Positions 1 to 6,150 are shown, counted from the stretch's first letter. The stretch: 7,149 bases of DNA from an uncultured Eubacteriaceae bacterium (GCA_947625585.1 CANQOZ010000063.1:1-7149); one strand, 5' to 3'. The notes: generated from the letters alone by a model not told the origin. Made by a program: numbers and translations.

Positions 1-161
1 GTGGTTATTACAAACAATATCTTGGTAACTCAAGCTTACAAGTTAGACAAGCTGTAAAAGAAGTATTAAATGGAACTCGAACCCATAATTATACCTGCTT
101 TAGAAGTTACCAAACTTCACATTCTGAAAAAATCGGTTCGAACTGGTTCTTTAATGAATAA
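1..161 (+). CDS. C-terminal fragment of a probable SleB-like cell-wall hydrolase (5' end outside window)
   Basis: An open frame enters from the left edge (first full codon at position 3) and ends at TAA 159-161, giving the last 52 residues of a protein. The fragment contains QAVKEVLNGT, a Cys-Phe-Arg-Ser-Tyr stretch and finally KIGSNWFFNE. This resembles the end of SleB/Hydrolase_2 cell-wall hydrolases, in which an alanine/valine helix (A-x-x-AV-x-x-VLxG) is followed by a strand and a terminal I-G-x-H/N-x-F-F/Y motif. Such enzymes cleave peptidoglycan and are either spore-cortex lytic or phage/vegetative types. What is seen is the open frame and the terminal pattern; the family assignment is an inference from a short piece. 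It is the only plus-strand gene, convergent with gpmA, and is followed 20 nt later by a good terminator, which supports it being a real gene end. Confidence 0.5.
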   Translation, partial: GYYKQYLGNSSLQVRQAVKEVLNGTRTHNYTCFRSYQTSHSEKIGSNWFFNE

Positions 162-181
162 TTAAATAATTTGAAATTACT

Positions 182-210
182 GTCGCAGTTTCTATGCTGC
201 GACTTTTTTT
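182..210 (+). terminator. Rho-independent terminator of the plus-strand hydrolase-like gene
   Basis: A perfect 7-bp stem GTCGCAG (182-188) / CTGCGAC (197-203) with an 8-nt loop is followed directly by seven T (204-210). It lies 20 nt after the stop codon of the gene ending at 161. Read on the minus strand it has no T-run, so it acts only on plus-strand transcripts. Confidence 0.9.
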
Positions 211-271
211 ATTAAAATTCCTGATTAAGATAGTCATAAAGATATTATTAACTGCTATCTAAAAATAGGCA

Positions 272-302
272 TAAAAACACCTAGCTAAATTAATAGCTAG
301 GT
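272..302 (-). terminator. Rho-independent terminator of gpmA
   Basis: A perfect 9-bp inverted repeat ACCTAGCTA (279-287) / TAGCTAGGT (294-302) has a 6-nt loop. On the minus strand it is followed by GTTTTTAT (271-278). It begins 13 nt after the gpmA stop codon and faces the plus-strand terminator at 182-210. The convergent pair is insulated from both sides. Confidence 0.88.
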
Positions 303-315
303 CAATTTATCATCA

Positions 316-1065
316 TTATTTCTTTGCTTTACCTTGGTTAGCTACAGCATCAATCTTCTGAGCGATTAATTCCTGATCACCTAAGTAATACTTATCTTGA
401 ACTTTGAAATTATCATCTAAGTCATAAACCAGAGGAATTCCAGTTGGAATATTTAAGTTGACAATTTCTTCATCTGACAAACCTTCGAGGTATTTTACGA
501 GTGCTCTTAAGCTATTACCATGAGCAGCGATTAATACTCGTTTACCACTTTCCATAACAGGTTTGATTTCCTTTTCAAAATAAGGAATAACACGTTCAAC
601 TGTTTGTTTTAGTGCTTCTGTTAATGGTAATTCTTCTTTATTTTTAACATCTCTGTAGAGTTCCTGAGTTCTTGGATTCCTTGGATCATCAAGTTCAATT
701 GCTGGTGGTTCAACATCATAGGAACGTCTCCACATTAGAACTTGGTCTTCACCATACTTAGCTGCTGTTTCAGCTTTGTTTAATCCTTGTAGAGCACCAT
801 AGCTCTTTTCGTTTAACTTCCAGCTCTTAACTACTGGTAAGAATTCACGATCCATTGCTTCTAGAACTCCATTTAAAGTATGGATAGCTCTCTTTAAATA
901 AGATGTAAAGCAATAATCAAAATCAAACCCATTCGTTTTTAGGTATTCGCCAGCTTCCTTAGCTTCTTTAAATCCTGTTTCACTTAGGTCAACGTCTGTC
1001 CAACCGGTAAATAGGTTTTCTTTATTCCATTCGCTTTCTCCGTGGCGAATTAATACTAAAATCAT
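316..1065 (-). CDS. gpmA: 2,3-bisphosphoglycerate-dependent phosphoglycerate mutase
   Basis: The enzyme interconverts 3-phosphoglycerate and 2-phosphoglycerate in cytosolic glycolysis/gluconeogenesis through a phosphohistidine intermediate. The 249-residue length is that of the full dPGM family. The histidine-phosphatase motif LIRHGESEWN covers residues 5-14, with H8 the phosphorylated residue. R59 in the KRA segment, E86 in the LNEKSYG segment (the family's acid/base glutamate), W112-R113-R114 and H182 in AAHGNSLRAL complete the active site. The C-terminal tail VANQGKAK, which is flexible and helps close the active site in the family, is intact. The start is fixed by GGAGG six bases upstream. 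The gene is probably monocistronic: a 137-nt gap with its own extended -10 promoter lies upstream and a strong terminator downstream. No cofactor-independent mutase (gpmI) lies in this window. The assignment is secure. Confidence 0.97.
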   Translation of the reverse strand: MILVLIRHGESEWNKENLFTGWTDVDLSETGFKEAKEAGEYLKTNGFDFDYCFTSYLKRAIHTLNGVLEAMDREFLPVVKSWKLNEKSYGALQGLNKAETAAKYGEDQVLMWRRSYDVEPPAIELDDPRNPRTQELYRDVKNKEELPLTEALKQTVERVIPYFEKEIKPVMESGKRVLIAAHGNSLRALVKYLEGLSDEEIVNLNIPTGIPLVYDLDDNFKVQDKYYLGDQELIAQKIDAVANQGKAKK

Positions 1066-1071
1066 TTTATT

Positions 1072-1076
1072 CCTCC
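1072..1076 (-). promoter_or_regulatory. Ribosome binding site of gpmA
   Basis: GGAGG on the minus strand lies six bases before the ATG at 1065-1063. It is one of only two strong Shine-Dalgarno sequences in the window; mltG and the U32 gene lack one. This fits a highly translated glycolytic gene. Confidence 0.9.
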
Positions 1077-1094
1077 GAAAATTTTAATAAATCA

Positions 1095-1103
1095 ATTATA
1101 TCA
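1095..1103 (-). promoter_or_regulatory. Extended -10 promoter of gpmA
   Basis: The minus strand reads TGATATAAT, a consensus TATAAT -10 (1100-1095) preceded by the TGn extended element. No good TTGACA is found 16-18 bases upstream, where the sequence is AT-rich and partly occupied by an inverted repeat. This suggests reliance on the extended -10 or on an activator. The predicted transcript would start near 1088 and have a leader of about 20-25 nt containing the GGAGG site. Confidence 0.7.
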
Positions 1104-1133
1104 AACAGATCCTAGGAAATTATGAAATCTGTT
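1104..1133 (-). promoter_or_regulatory. Inverted repeat abutting the gpmA promoter, candidate operator
   Basis: A perfect 7-bp inverted repeat AACAGAT (1104-1110) / ATCTGTT (1127-1133) has a 16-nt spacer that holds the palindrome CCTAGG (1111-1116). The repeat begins one base beyond the TGn element of the gpmA promoter, so it covers the -35 zone and half-site centres lie about two helical turns apart. It lies upstream of the predicted gpmA start and cannot be part of that mRNA. It could be a protein site, or a structure in the 3' tail of read-through U32 transcripts. The regulator is not recognised. Confidence 0.4.
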
Positions 1134-1160
1134 ATCGACGTTTCGAGTGTAAACGTTAAC
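1131..1160 (-). promoter_or_regulatory. Second, interrupted inverted repeat upstream of gpmA
   Basis: AAACGT at 1151-1156 pairs with ACGTTT at 1138-1143 across a 7-nt spacer. TAAC at 1157-1160 extends the match to GTTA at 1131-1134, with three unpaired bases (1135-1137) between. It overlaps the outer half-site of the neighbouring repeat by three bases. There is no T-run after it on the minus strand, so it is not a convincing terminator for the U32 gene. Its position about 50 bases upstream of the -10 would suit an activator site, but this is only inferred. Confidence 0.25.
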
Positions 1161-1202
1161 ATTTTGTTCGTTTTCGAAATTTTGATTCAACTTCCTCTTA
1201 AG

Positions 1203-2456
1203 TTAATCCGTTTTTCTATTGATTCTTATAATGTCCATTGGACTTACTTCCGGTGATTTTAACTGATACTGCATTTTTGCATGAGGTGTGCTTTCAATTG
1301 GGTTATTGTTTAAATCAAAAAGTTCAATATTCTCAATTGTTAAGAATTCCTTGTTATCAGATCGTAGAACTTCTACTGTGTCACCACTTTGAATTTTATT
1401 CCGCTGTTCAATAAGAGCCATATTTGTTTCAGGATTATAATCTTTAACAACTCCTGCGTAGTCATAGTTTCTCAAGTAACTTGATGTTCCATAATTTTGA
1501 TCTTTATCTGTTGTCGGACCATAATAAAATGCAGTAGTGTAATCTCGATGTGATACTTTTTCTAATTCATCTCTATAGTATTGATCTGGCTTTAATGTTC
1601 CATTAATTGTATCGTCTATTTTTTGTCTATAAACACTAGCAACAGTCGCTACATAATATGGACTCTTCATTCTTCCTTCAATCTTAAAGCTATCAACACC
1701 TGTTTCCATCAACTCTGGAATTTGATCAATAAGACAGAGATCTTTTGAATTAAAGATAAAGGTTCCTTGTTTTGGATCTTCCATAATGTCGTATTCAACA
1801 CCTGGTCTCTTACTTTCAATTACAGAATAATTTGGTCTCTCTTCTAGAGTATAGTTCCATCTACATGGCTGAGCACATTCACCTTTATTAGCATCACGGC
1901 CTGTCATATAATTTGACAATAAGCATCTACCTGAGTGGGAGATACACATTGCACCGTGAACAAACATTTCAATTTCTAAATCTTTTGGCTTTTTATTAAC
2001 GATCTCTTTAATGTCATTAATTCCAAGTTCCCTTGCTAGAACAATCCTACCTGCTCCATTTTCATGCCAGAACTTCGTACTTTGGAGATTTAAGGTATTA
2101 CTTTGGGTACTCATAGAAATTTTCATATCAGGTTCTGCTTGTCTGACTGTTAAAAAAACACCAGGGTCAGCTACAATAACGTGGTCAATTCCAATTTCCT
2201 TCAAATAATGAACATAGGAGCTTAAGCCTTCAAAATCACTATTTCTTAAGCTAGCATTAAGGGTTACATAAATTTTTTTATCAAGATTATGAGTATAGTC
2301 ACTTGCCCACTTTAAATCCTCTAGTGAAAAGTTGTTTGCACCAGAACGTAGTGAGTATTCTTTACCTGCACAATAAACAGCATCAGCTCCATACTTGAGA
2401 GCATATTTTAAACGTTCAGGAGAGCCTGCTGGTGCTAATAGTTCAGTTTTTTTCAT
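1203..2456 (-). CDS. U32-family protein, TrhP/YrrO-like tRNA uridine-34 hydroxylation factor
   Basis: The 417-residue protein opens with the U32 hallmark ELLAPAGS (residues 5-12) and carries the family signature EMFVHGAMCISHSGRC at 163-178. Four cysteines, C171, C178, C194 and C198 (the last two in GECAQPC), are the expected Fe-S ligands. SFKIEGRMKS (256-265) and a C-terminal beta-barrel region from about residue 333 complete the YrrO-type layout, which in B. subtilis is about 420 aa. U32 proteins of this type (TrhP; B. subtilis TrhP1/TrhP2) are needed for prephenate-dependent 5-hydroxylation of tRNA wobble uridine. The old 'collagenase-like protease' label is not supported by a protease active site. 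Only one U32 gene is present here, with no YrrM-like methyltransferase or TrhP1 between it and mltG. No Shine-Dalgarno precedes the ATG, and a terminator-like hairpin ends 12 nt upstream. The start is nevertheless forced by the position of ELLAPAGS. RlhA-type 23S rRNA hydroxylases are longer, making TrhP the better call. Confidence 0.88.
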   Translation of the reverse strand: MKKTELLAPAGSPERLKYALKYGADAVYCAGKEYSLRSGANNFSLEDLKWASDYTHNLDKKIYVTLNASLRNSDFEGLSSYVHYLKEIGIDHVIVADPGVFLTVRQAEPDMKISMSTQSNTLNLQSTKFWHENGAGRIVLARELGINDIKEIVNKKPKDLEIEMFVHGAMCISHSGRCLLSNYMTGRDANKGECAQPCRWNYTLEERPNYSVIESKRPGVEYDIMEDPKQGTFIFNSKDLCLIDQIPELMETGVDSFKIEGRMKSPYYVATVASVYRQKIDDTINGTLKPDQYYRDELEKVSHRDYTTAFYYGPTTDKDQNYGTSSYLRNYDYAGVVKDYNPETNMALIEQRNKIQSGDTVEVLRSDNKEFLTIENIELFDLNNNPIESTPHAKMQYQLKSPEVSPMDIIRINRKTD

Positions 2457-2468
2457 AATTTTAAGTTT

Positions 2469-2495
2469 AAAAAAACCGCTTAATTAAAAGCGGTT
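2469..2495 (-). terminator. Terminator between mltG and the U32 gene
   Basis: An 8-bp perfect stem AACCGCTT (2474-2481) / AAGCGGTT (2488-2495) has a 6-nt loop. On the minus strand it is followed by five more T (2473-2469). It lies 10 nt after the mltG stop and only 12 nt before the U32 start codon. It can therefore terminate mltG transcripts and also act as an attenuator for the downstream gene. It has four G-C pairs in the stem, and partial read-through is plausible. Confidence 0.8.
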
Positions 2496-2505
2496 ATTGA
2501 ATACA

Positions 2506-3636
2506 TTATTGTCCCATATATGTTTGGACATCTTGCATATGTCCTTCATAAGTTTCATTAAAATGTAATTTTCCGGATGTCATATCAGCAACAAAATACA
2601 AGTAATTTGTATCATTTGGGTTTACACAAGCTTCAATTGAAGCAATTCCCGGTGAACAGATTGGACCATACGGTAATCCTAAGTTCAAGTAGGTATTGTA
2701 TGGAGATTGGACTTGTGTTTGATCTGTAGTTAAAACATCCGTTCTTGTTCCATTAATATAATCTATTGTTATGTCAGATTGTAAAGGCATATTCTGAGCT
2801 ATCCTGTTTAAGAAAACAGATGCAGCATCTGGTCTATCTTCAGGAAGCTTGGTTTCAAGTTCAACAACAGAAGCTAAAATAATAACATCATCTACTGTCC
2901 TTCCGGAGTCTTGAGTTTCTTGTATCATTTCAGGTGTATAAACTTCTGTCAGTCTTGTCAATTGATTATCAATTAGGTTTTGAGCACCAGCAGGTCCGGT
3001 TCCAACAACATTATAGGTATCAGGGAATAGGTAACCTTCAAGTGTTCTATCAGCAATTTTATCTTCTGGAATTGAATCTAAGATATGATATGTTGCCTTA
3101 TATTTTTCAATATTCGAAGCTTCTGCTATAAATTCATCAATTGTACAAATTCCAGCATCTTGTACAATCTGAGCCTGTTCGTTAATATTTTTTCCTTCAG
3201 GTATAGTTACATTGGTAATTTGTCCAACATAAGAATCACCATTTACAAGCTTTGTAAATATTTCCGGAACTCCCATGGATTGGTTTAATTCATAAGTTGC
3301 AGCTTGAATTTCAGCTCCACCATAGGAATGTCTACCGGCATAACTTGTAAAAACTAAAGAGTTTCGAATTAAATCATTATCTTCTAAAATTTGGGAAACT
3401 TCTTTAGTTGAAAGTCCAGAAGGAATATCAACATATAGATTTTCAGTATTTTCAGGATTTACAGGTTGCAGTTGTTGATTGTAGAGAATTAAACCTGCAG
3501 CAATCAATATTACTAATAGAACTAAGGAGATAATTACTCCGACTAGTTTCTTACCTATACCTGGTCGTTCTTCATAAACCTCGTCATCATAAAAATCGTC
3601 CTGGTCGTATTGGTTATCTCTTTCGTTTTTATCCAT
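2506..3636 (-). CDS. mltG: MltG (YceG-like) endolytic murein transglycosylase
   Basis: This membrane-anchored enzyme cleaves nascent glycan strands and sets their length during wall synthesis. The 376 residues show an acidic cytoplasmic tail (1-25; many D/E), a single transmembrane helix (about 31-52), and a LysM-like domain beginning near residue 67 (VDIPSGLSTKEVSQIL). The YceG catalytic domain follows, with LEGYLFPDTY (199-208), ILASVVELET (253-262), MPLQSDITIDY (283-293), SPYNTYLNLGLPYGPICSPG (311-330) and a final KLHFNETYEGH segment (356-366). E259 aligns with the catalytic glutamate of E. coli MltG. The order matches yrrL after yrzB in Bacillus, but with RNase J inserted before it. An in-frame TAG five codons upstream limits the start to ATG 3636-3634. 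No Shine-Dalgarno is visible before it. Transcription can begin at an extended -10 promoter in the preceding gap, and a terminator follows the stop. Confidence 0.95.
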   Translation of the reverse strand: MDKNERDNQYDQDDFYDDEVYEERPGIGKKLVGVIISLVLLVILIAAGLILYNQQLQPVNPENTENLYVDIPSGLSTKEVSQILEDNDLIRNSLVFTSYAGRHSYGGAEIQAATYELNQSMGVPEIFTKLVNGDSYVGQITNVTIPEGKNINEQAQIVQDAGICTIDEFIAEASNIEKYKATYHILDSIPEDKIADRTLEGYLFPDTYNVVGTGPAGAQNLIDNQLTRLTEVYTPEMIQETQDSGRTVDDVIILASVVELETKLPEDRPDAASVFLNRIAQNMPLQSDITIDYINGTRTDVLTTDQTQVQSPYNTYLNLGLPYGPICSPGIASIEACVNPNDTNYLYFVADMTSGKLHFNETYEGHMQDVQTYMGQ

Positions 3637-3668
3637 ATTTAAATCGTCAATCTATAAATTCAACCGTT

Positions 3669-3677
3669 ATTATAGCA
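3669..3677 (-). promoter_or_regulatory. Extended -10 promoter in front of mltG
   Basis: The minus strand reads TGCTATAAT, a consensus TATAAT at 3674-3669 with a TGn extension, within the 61-nt gap between rnj and mltG. A TTGATT that could serve as a weak -35 sits 15 bases upstream of the -10, which is a short spacing. The predicted start near 3662 gives a leader of about 25 nt without a clear Shine-Dalgarno. No terminator separates rnj from mltG, so mltG may be transcribed both from this site and by read-through. Confidence 0.6.
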
Positions 3678-3697
3678 CAACAAACCTTAAATCAATT

Positions 3698-5500
3698 TTA
3701 AACATTCACAAGAATTGGTAAAATCATTGGATTTCGGTCCATTCTGTTTCGTAAAAACTTATGAAGAGTACTCCTAATTTCACTCTTAATGTCGCTCCAC
3801 TCTGTATAATGTTTATCTCTAGAAACTTGAAGTGCTTTTTCAACTTCTGCTTTTGCTTCTTCTATTAATTCCTCATTCTCTTTAACATAAACGAAGCCTC
3901 TAGAAATAATATCAGGACTACCGATTGGAGTATTATTCTTCATCTTTTGAATTACAACAATTAATCCATTTTCTGATAACTTTTTACGATCATTTAAAAC
4001 GATGTTACCAATATCACCAATTCCTAATCCATCAACTAAAACGGAATCAGAACTAAAAGTTTCATTTATAATCTCTGCTTTATTATGATTAAATTCCAGC
4101 TGTTCTCCATTATTCATAATGAAGATATTCTTTGAAGGAATTCCCATCTTTTCAGCTAAATTTTTATGGTGAAGCAGCATTCTTGGTTCCCCATGAACGG
4201 GTACGAAGAATTTTGGTTTAGTTAATGCCTGAATTAATTTTAATTCTTCTCTCTTAGCATGACCAGAAACGTGTGTTTCAGCTAATTTTTGATAGATTAC
4301 TTCTGAACCCTTTTCAACCAACTTATTAATGACTTCCGATACCATCTTTTCATTTCCAGGTACTGGACTTGCAGAAATAATAATTGTATCGTTTGGTCCT
4401 ACTTCAAGGTTCTTGAAATCACCATTTGCCATTCTGCCAAGAGCAGCCATCGGTTCTCCTTGGGATCCGGTTGTAATAACAACTAATTCCTTCGGTCTAT
4501 ATTTATCAATGTCTTTAATATCAATTAGTGCACTATCTGGAATTTTTAGATAACCTAAATCTCTGGCAACATCAACCATGTTCTGCATACTTCTACCACT
4601 AATTGCTATTTTTCTGTTATAAGCTACAGCTGCATCGGCAATCTGTTGGATTCTATGAATGTTAGAAGCAAAGGTTGTAACAATGATTCTGTTTTTACAG
4701 CCTCTGAAAATATTATAAAAGGTTTCACCTAATGTGGATTCACTTGGAGTATAGCCACCTTCTTCTACATTAGTTGAATCAGAAAGTAATAAGTCGACTC
4801 CTTCATTTCCAAGTTGAGCAAAACGCTGTAAGTCAATCATTTTATTGTCAATCGGATTATAGTCAACTTTAAAATCACCAGTATGAACGACAGTTGCAGC
4901 CGGTGTTTTTATAGCAAAAGCAACGGAATCAGCTATACTATGAGTTACCTGAATCGGTTCAACTTCAAAATTACCAAGTTTAACAGGGGTTCCTGCTTTA
5001 ATAGTATTTATCTTAACTTCGTCTTCTAATCCAGCTTCAGTTAACTTTTTCTCAAGTAAACCACGAGTGAGTTTTGTCGTATAAATAGGGATGTTAGCTA
5101 CCTTTTCAAGATAAGTAACTCCACCAATGTGGTCTTCATGACCATGAGTGATAAATAGTCCTTTGATTTTATCTTTATTTTTTTCAACATAATCAAAATC
5201 TGGTAGGACAATATCTACCCCAAGCATGTCGTCATCTGGGAATTTCAAGCCACAGTCAACTATGATTGCTTCATCACCATACTCGAAAACTGTCATATTT
5301 TTGCCAATCTCACCAACCCCACCGATTGGGATCATCTTCATTTTACGATCATCTACATTATTATATTTTTTTCTATTTTTCTTTTTAGTATTCTTCTTTT
5401 TTAAATTATGAGAGTAACGTGTTCTGTTTTTGCGATTCTTTAAGGAAGTATGTTCGTTTTTTCGATGTTTCTTATTTTTATTCAATTGGCTCATTTTCAT
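3698..5500 (-). CDS. rnj: Ribonuclease J with a lysine-rich N-terminal extension
   Basis: RNase J is a cytoplasmic endonuclease and 5'-3' exonuclease of the metallo-beta-lactamase/beta-CASP family, central to mRNA decay and rRNA maturation in Firmicutes. The metal site is clear: HGHEDH at 119-124, H187 in QVTHS, D209 in HTGDF, and H436 in PVHGEP. The beta-CASP region carries SDSTN (240-244) and ETHVSGHA (408-415). The C-terminal domain runs to about residue 600 with the FVYVKENEELIEEAK segment. The enzyme proper starts at IPIGGVGEIGKN (57-68), so residues 1-55 are an addition to a core of about 545 residues, close to the roughly 555 of B. subtilis RNase J1. The first 45 residues contain 15 Lys and 5 Arg with one acidic residue. 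The ATG at 5500 overlaps the end of the DUF1292 gene by 23 nt, which suggests translational coupling. Starts at M3, M54 or M56 remain possible and the last two would remove the tail. J1/J2 subtype cannot be assigned. Confidence 0.96.
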   Translation of the reverse strand: MKMSQLNKNKKHRKNEHTSLKNRKNRTRYSHNLKKKNTKKKNRKKYNNVDDRKMKMIPIGGVGEIGKNMTVFEYGDEAIIVDCGLKFPDDDMLGVDIVLPDFDYVEKNKDKIKGLFITHGHEDHIGGVTYLEKVANIPIYTTKLTRGLLEKKLTEAGLEDEVKINTIKAGTPVKLGNFEVEPIQVTHSIADSVAFAIKTPAATVVHTGDFKVDYNPIDNKMIDLQRFAQLGNEGVDLLLSDSTNVEEGGYTPSESTLGETFYNIFRGCKNRIIVTTFASNIHRIQQIADAAVAYNRKIAISGRSMQNMVDVARDLGYLKIPDSALIDIKDIDKYRPKELVVITTGSQGEPMAALGRMANGDFKNLEVGPNDTIIISASPVPGNEKMVSEVINKLVEKGSEVIYQKLAETHVSGHAKREELKLIQALTKPKFFVPVHGEPRMLLHHKNLAEKMGIPSKNIFIMNNGEQLEFNHNKAEIINETFSSDSVLVDGLGIGDIGNIVLNDRKKLSENGLIVVIQKMKNNTPIGSPDIISRGFVYVKENEELIEEAKAEVEKALQVSRDKHYTEWSDIKSEIRSTLHKFLRNRMDRNPMILPILVNV

Positions 5501-5735
5501 CCATTAATATTTCCAATGCATCTGTTGCTGCATTAAGCAATTCTTCATTTTCAATAAACGAGAAGTCCTGACTATCTTCATTATAAATAAGAGGGTATAA
5601 ATTCTGTTGTTCATCACCCACTACGAGTATTTCTGGATCTTGAATTCCATCAAATGTTCCATGAATGACTAAGCTAGCTACTTCTGTTCCTTCTATGGTT
5701 TCTCCATCATTTCCGATTAATGTTATTTTATCCAT
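5478..5735 (-). CDS. DUF1292 family small acidic protein (YrzB-like)
   Basis: The 85-residue protein starts with MDKITLIGNDGE, the typical opening of DUF1292/YrzB proteins. It continues with an ILVVGDEQQNLYPLIY strand pair and an acidic helical C-terminus. It lies in the expected place between ruvX and the mltG region, as yrzB does in Bacillus. The molecular function of the family is not known to me, and none is claimed. It has 22 Asp/Glu and a single Lys, with no Arg, Cys or Trp, so it should be soluble, very acidic and cytoplasmic. The start overlaps the ruvX stop by 8 nt and the stop lies 23 nt inside rnj. It is therefore probably translated by coupling in both directions. An AGGA in the end of ruvX is the nearest Shine-Dalgarno-like sequence, but at a long spacing. 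Confidence 0.88.
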   Translation of the reverse strand: MDKITLIGNDGETIEGTEVASLVIHGTFDGIQDPEILVVGDEQQNLYPLIYNEDSQDFSFIENEELLNAATDALEILMDENEPIE

Positions 5736-6150
5736 TATTATCCATATATTCCTGTAGAATTAATTGGGCTGCAAGGGTATCTATTTTATTTTTTCGATCT
5801 TTCTGTTTAACGTGGCCAATATCAAGTATTCCGTCTGCTTCCTCTGTCGTTAATCGCTCATCAACAAATTCTAATTTATCAATATTTAAACTGTTTTTTA
5901 AAAATCCTGCGTAATTCTTAGCTTTACGGGTTTGTTTAGACTCGCTTCCATCCATATTATAAGGTAGTCCGCAAACAATAGTGTCAACATTGAACTGGTC
6001 TACTACATCTGTGAAAAATTCCAAGTCTTCTTCCCGATTTCCTCTTTTGTAAGTCCGATAAGGTTGTGCTGTCATTCCTAGTGAATCACTAACTGCGATT
6101 CCGATGTACCTATCACCAATGTCTAATCCAAGTATCTTCTTATTGACCAT
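5728..6150 (-). CDS. ruvX: RuvX/YqgF family nuclease (putative pre-16S rRNA nuclease / Holliday junction resolvase)
   Basis: The 140-residue protein has the RNase H-like fold signature KILGLDIGDRYIGIAVSD (5-22) with D10 as the first catalytic aspartate. It also has VCGLPYNMDGS (59-69), FVDERLTT (95-102) with E98, and a final KIDTLAAQLILQEY (122-135) with D124. E. coli YqgF takes part in 16S rRNA 5' maturation; a role in recombination has also been proposed for the family. The open frame continues upstream to 6222, but that part lies inside the preceding gene and would add 24 unrelated residues. The ATG at 6150 is preceded by GAGGAG with 7-base spacing and gives the normal family length. It is the second gene of the tight operon: 11 nt after the aldo/keto reductase and overlapping the DUF1292 gene by 8 nt. 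Confidence 0.94.
   Translation of the reverse strand: MVNKKILGLDIGDRYIGIAVSDSLGMTAQPYRTYKRGNREEDLEFFTDVVDQFNVDTIVCGLPYNMDGSESKQTRKAKNYAGFLKNSLNIDKLEFVDERLTTEEADGILDIGHVKQKDRKNKIDTLAAQLILQEYMDNNG

Noticed and set aside
77..142. tRNA T-loop-like GGTTCGAAC near 134, with a distant TCGAACC partner near 77, suggesting a tRNA or att site
   Set aside because: It lies inside the open reading frame ending at 161. No acceptor stem, anticodon arm or CCA end can be built around it.
228..260. AGATAG / CTATCT inverted repeat between the two convergent terminators
   Set aside because: Only 6 bp with a 21-nt loop in AT-rich DNA, expected by chance. The rest of the 154-nt convergent gap shows nothing else.
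1184..1215. Plus-strand hairpin GATTCAACTT / AAGTTAATC followed by a short T-run, overlapping the U32 stop codon
   Set aside because: The stem is AT-rich with one bulge, and there is no plus-strand gene upstream for it to terminate. On the minus strand it lacks a T-run, so it does not serve the U32 gene either.
4329..4553. Plus-strand open frame inside rnj, and similar ones inside mltG, the U32 gene and the aldo/keto reductase
   Set aside because: They are antisense to well-supported conserved genes, have no ribosome binding sites and show no recognisable protein pattern.
5360..5365. Minus-strand TATAAT inside the rnj tail that could drive a shorter RNase J from M54
   Set aside because: It has no TGn extension, no -35 and no Shine-Dalgarno before M54. 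The region is A-rich and chance matches are likely, though it is worth remembering if a short RNase J is found.
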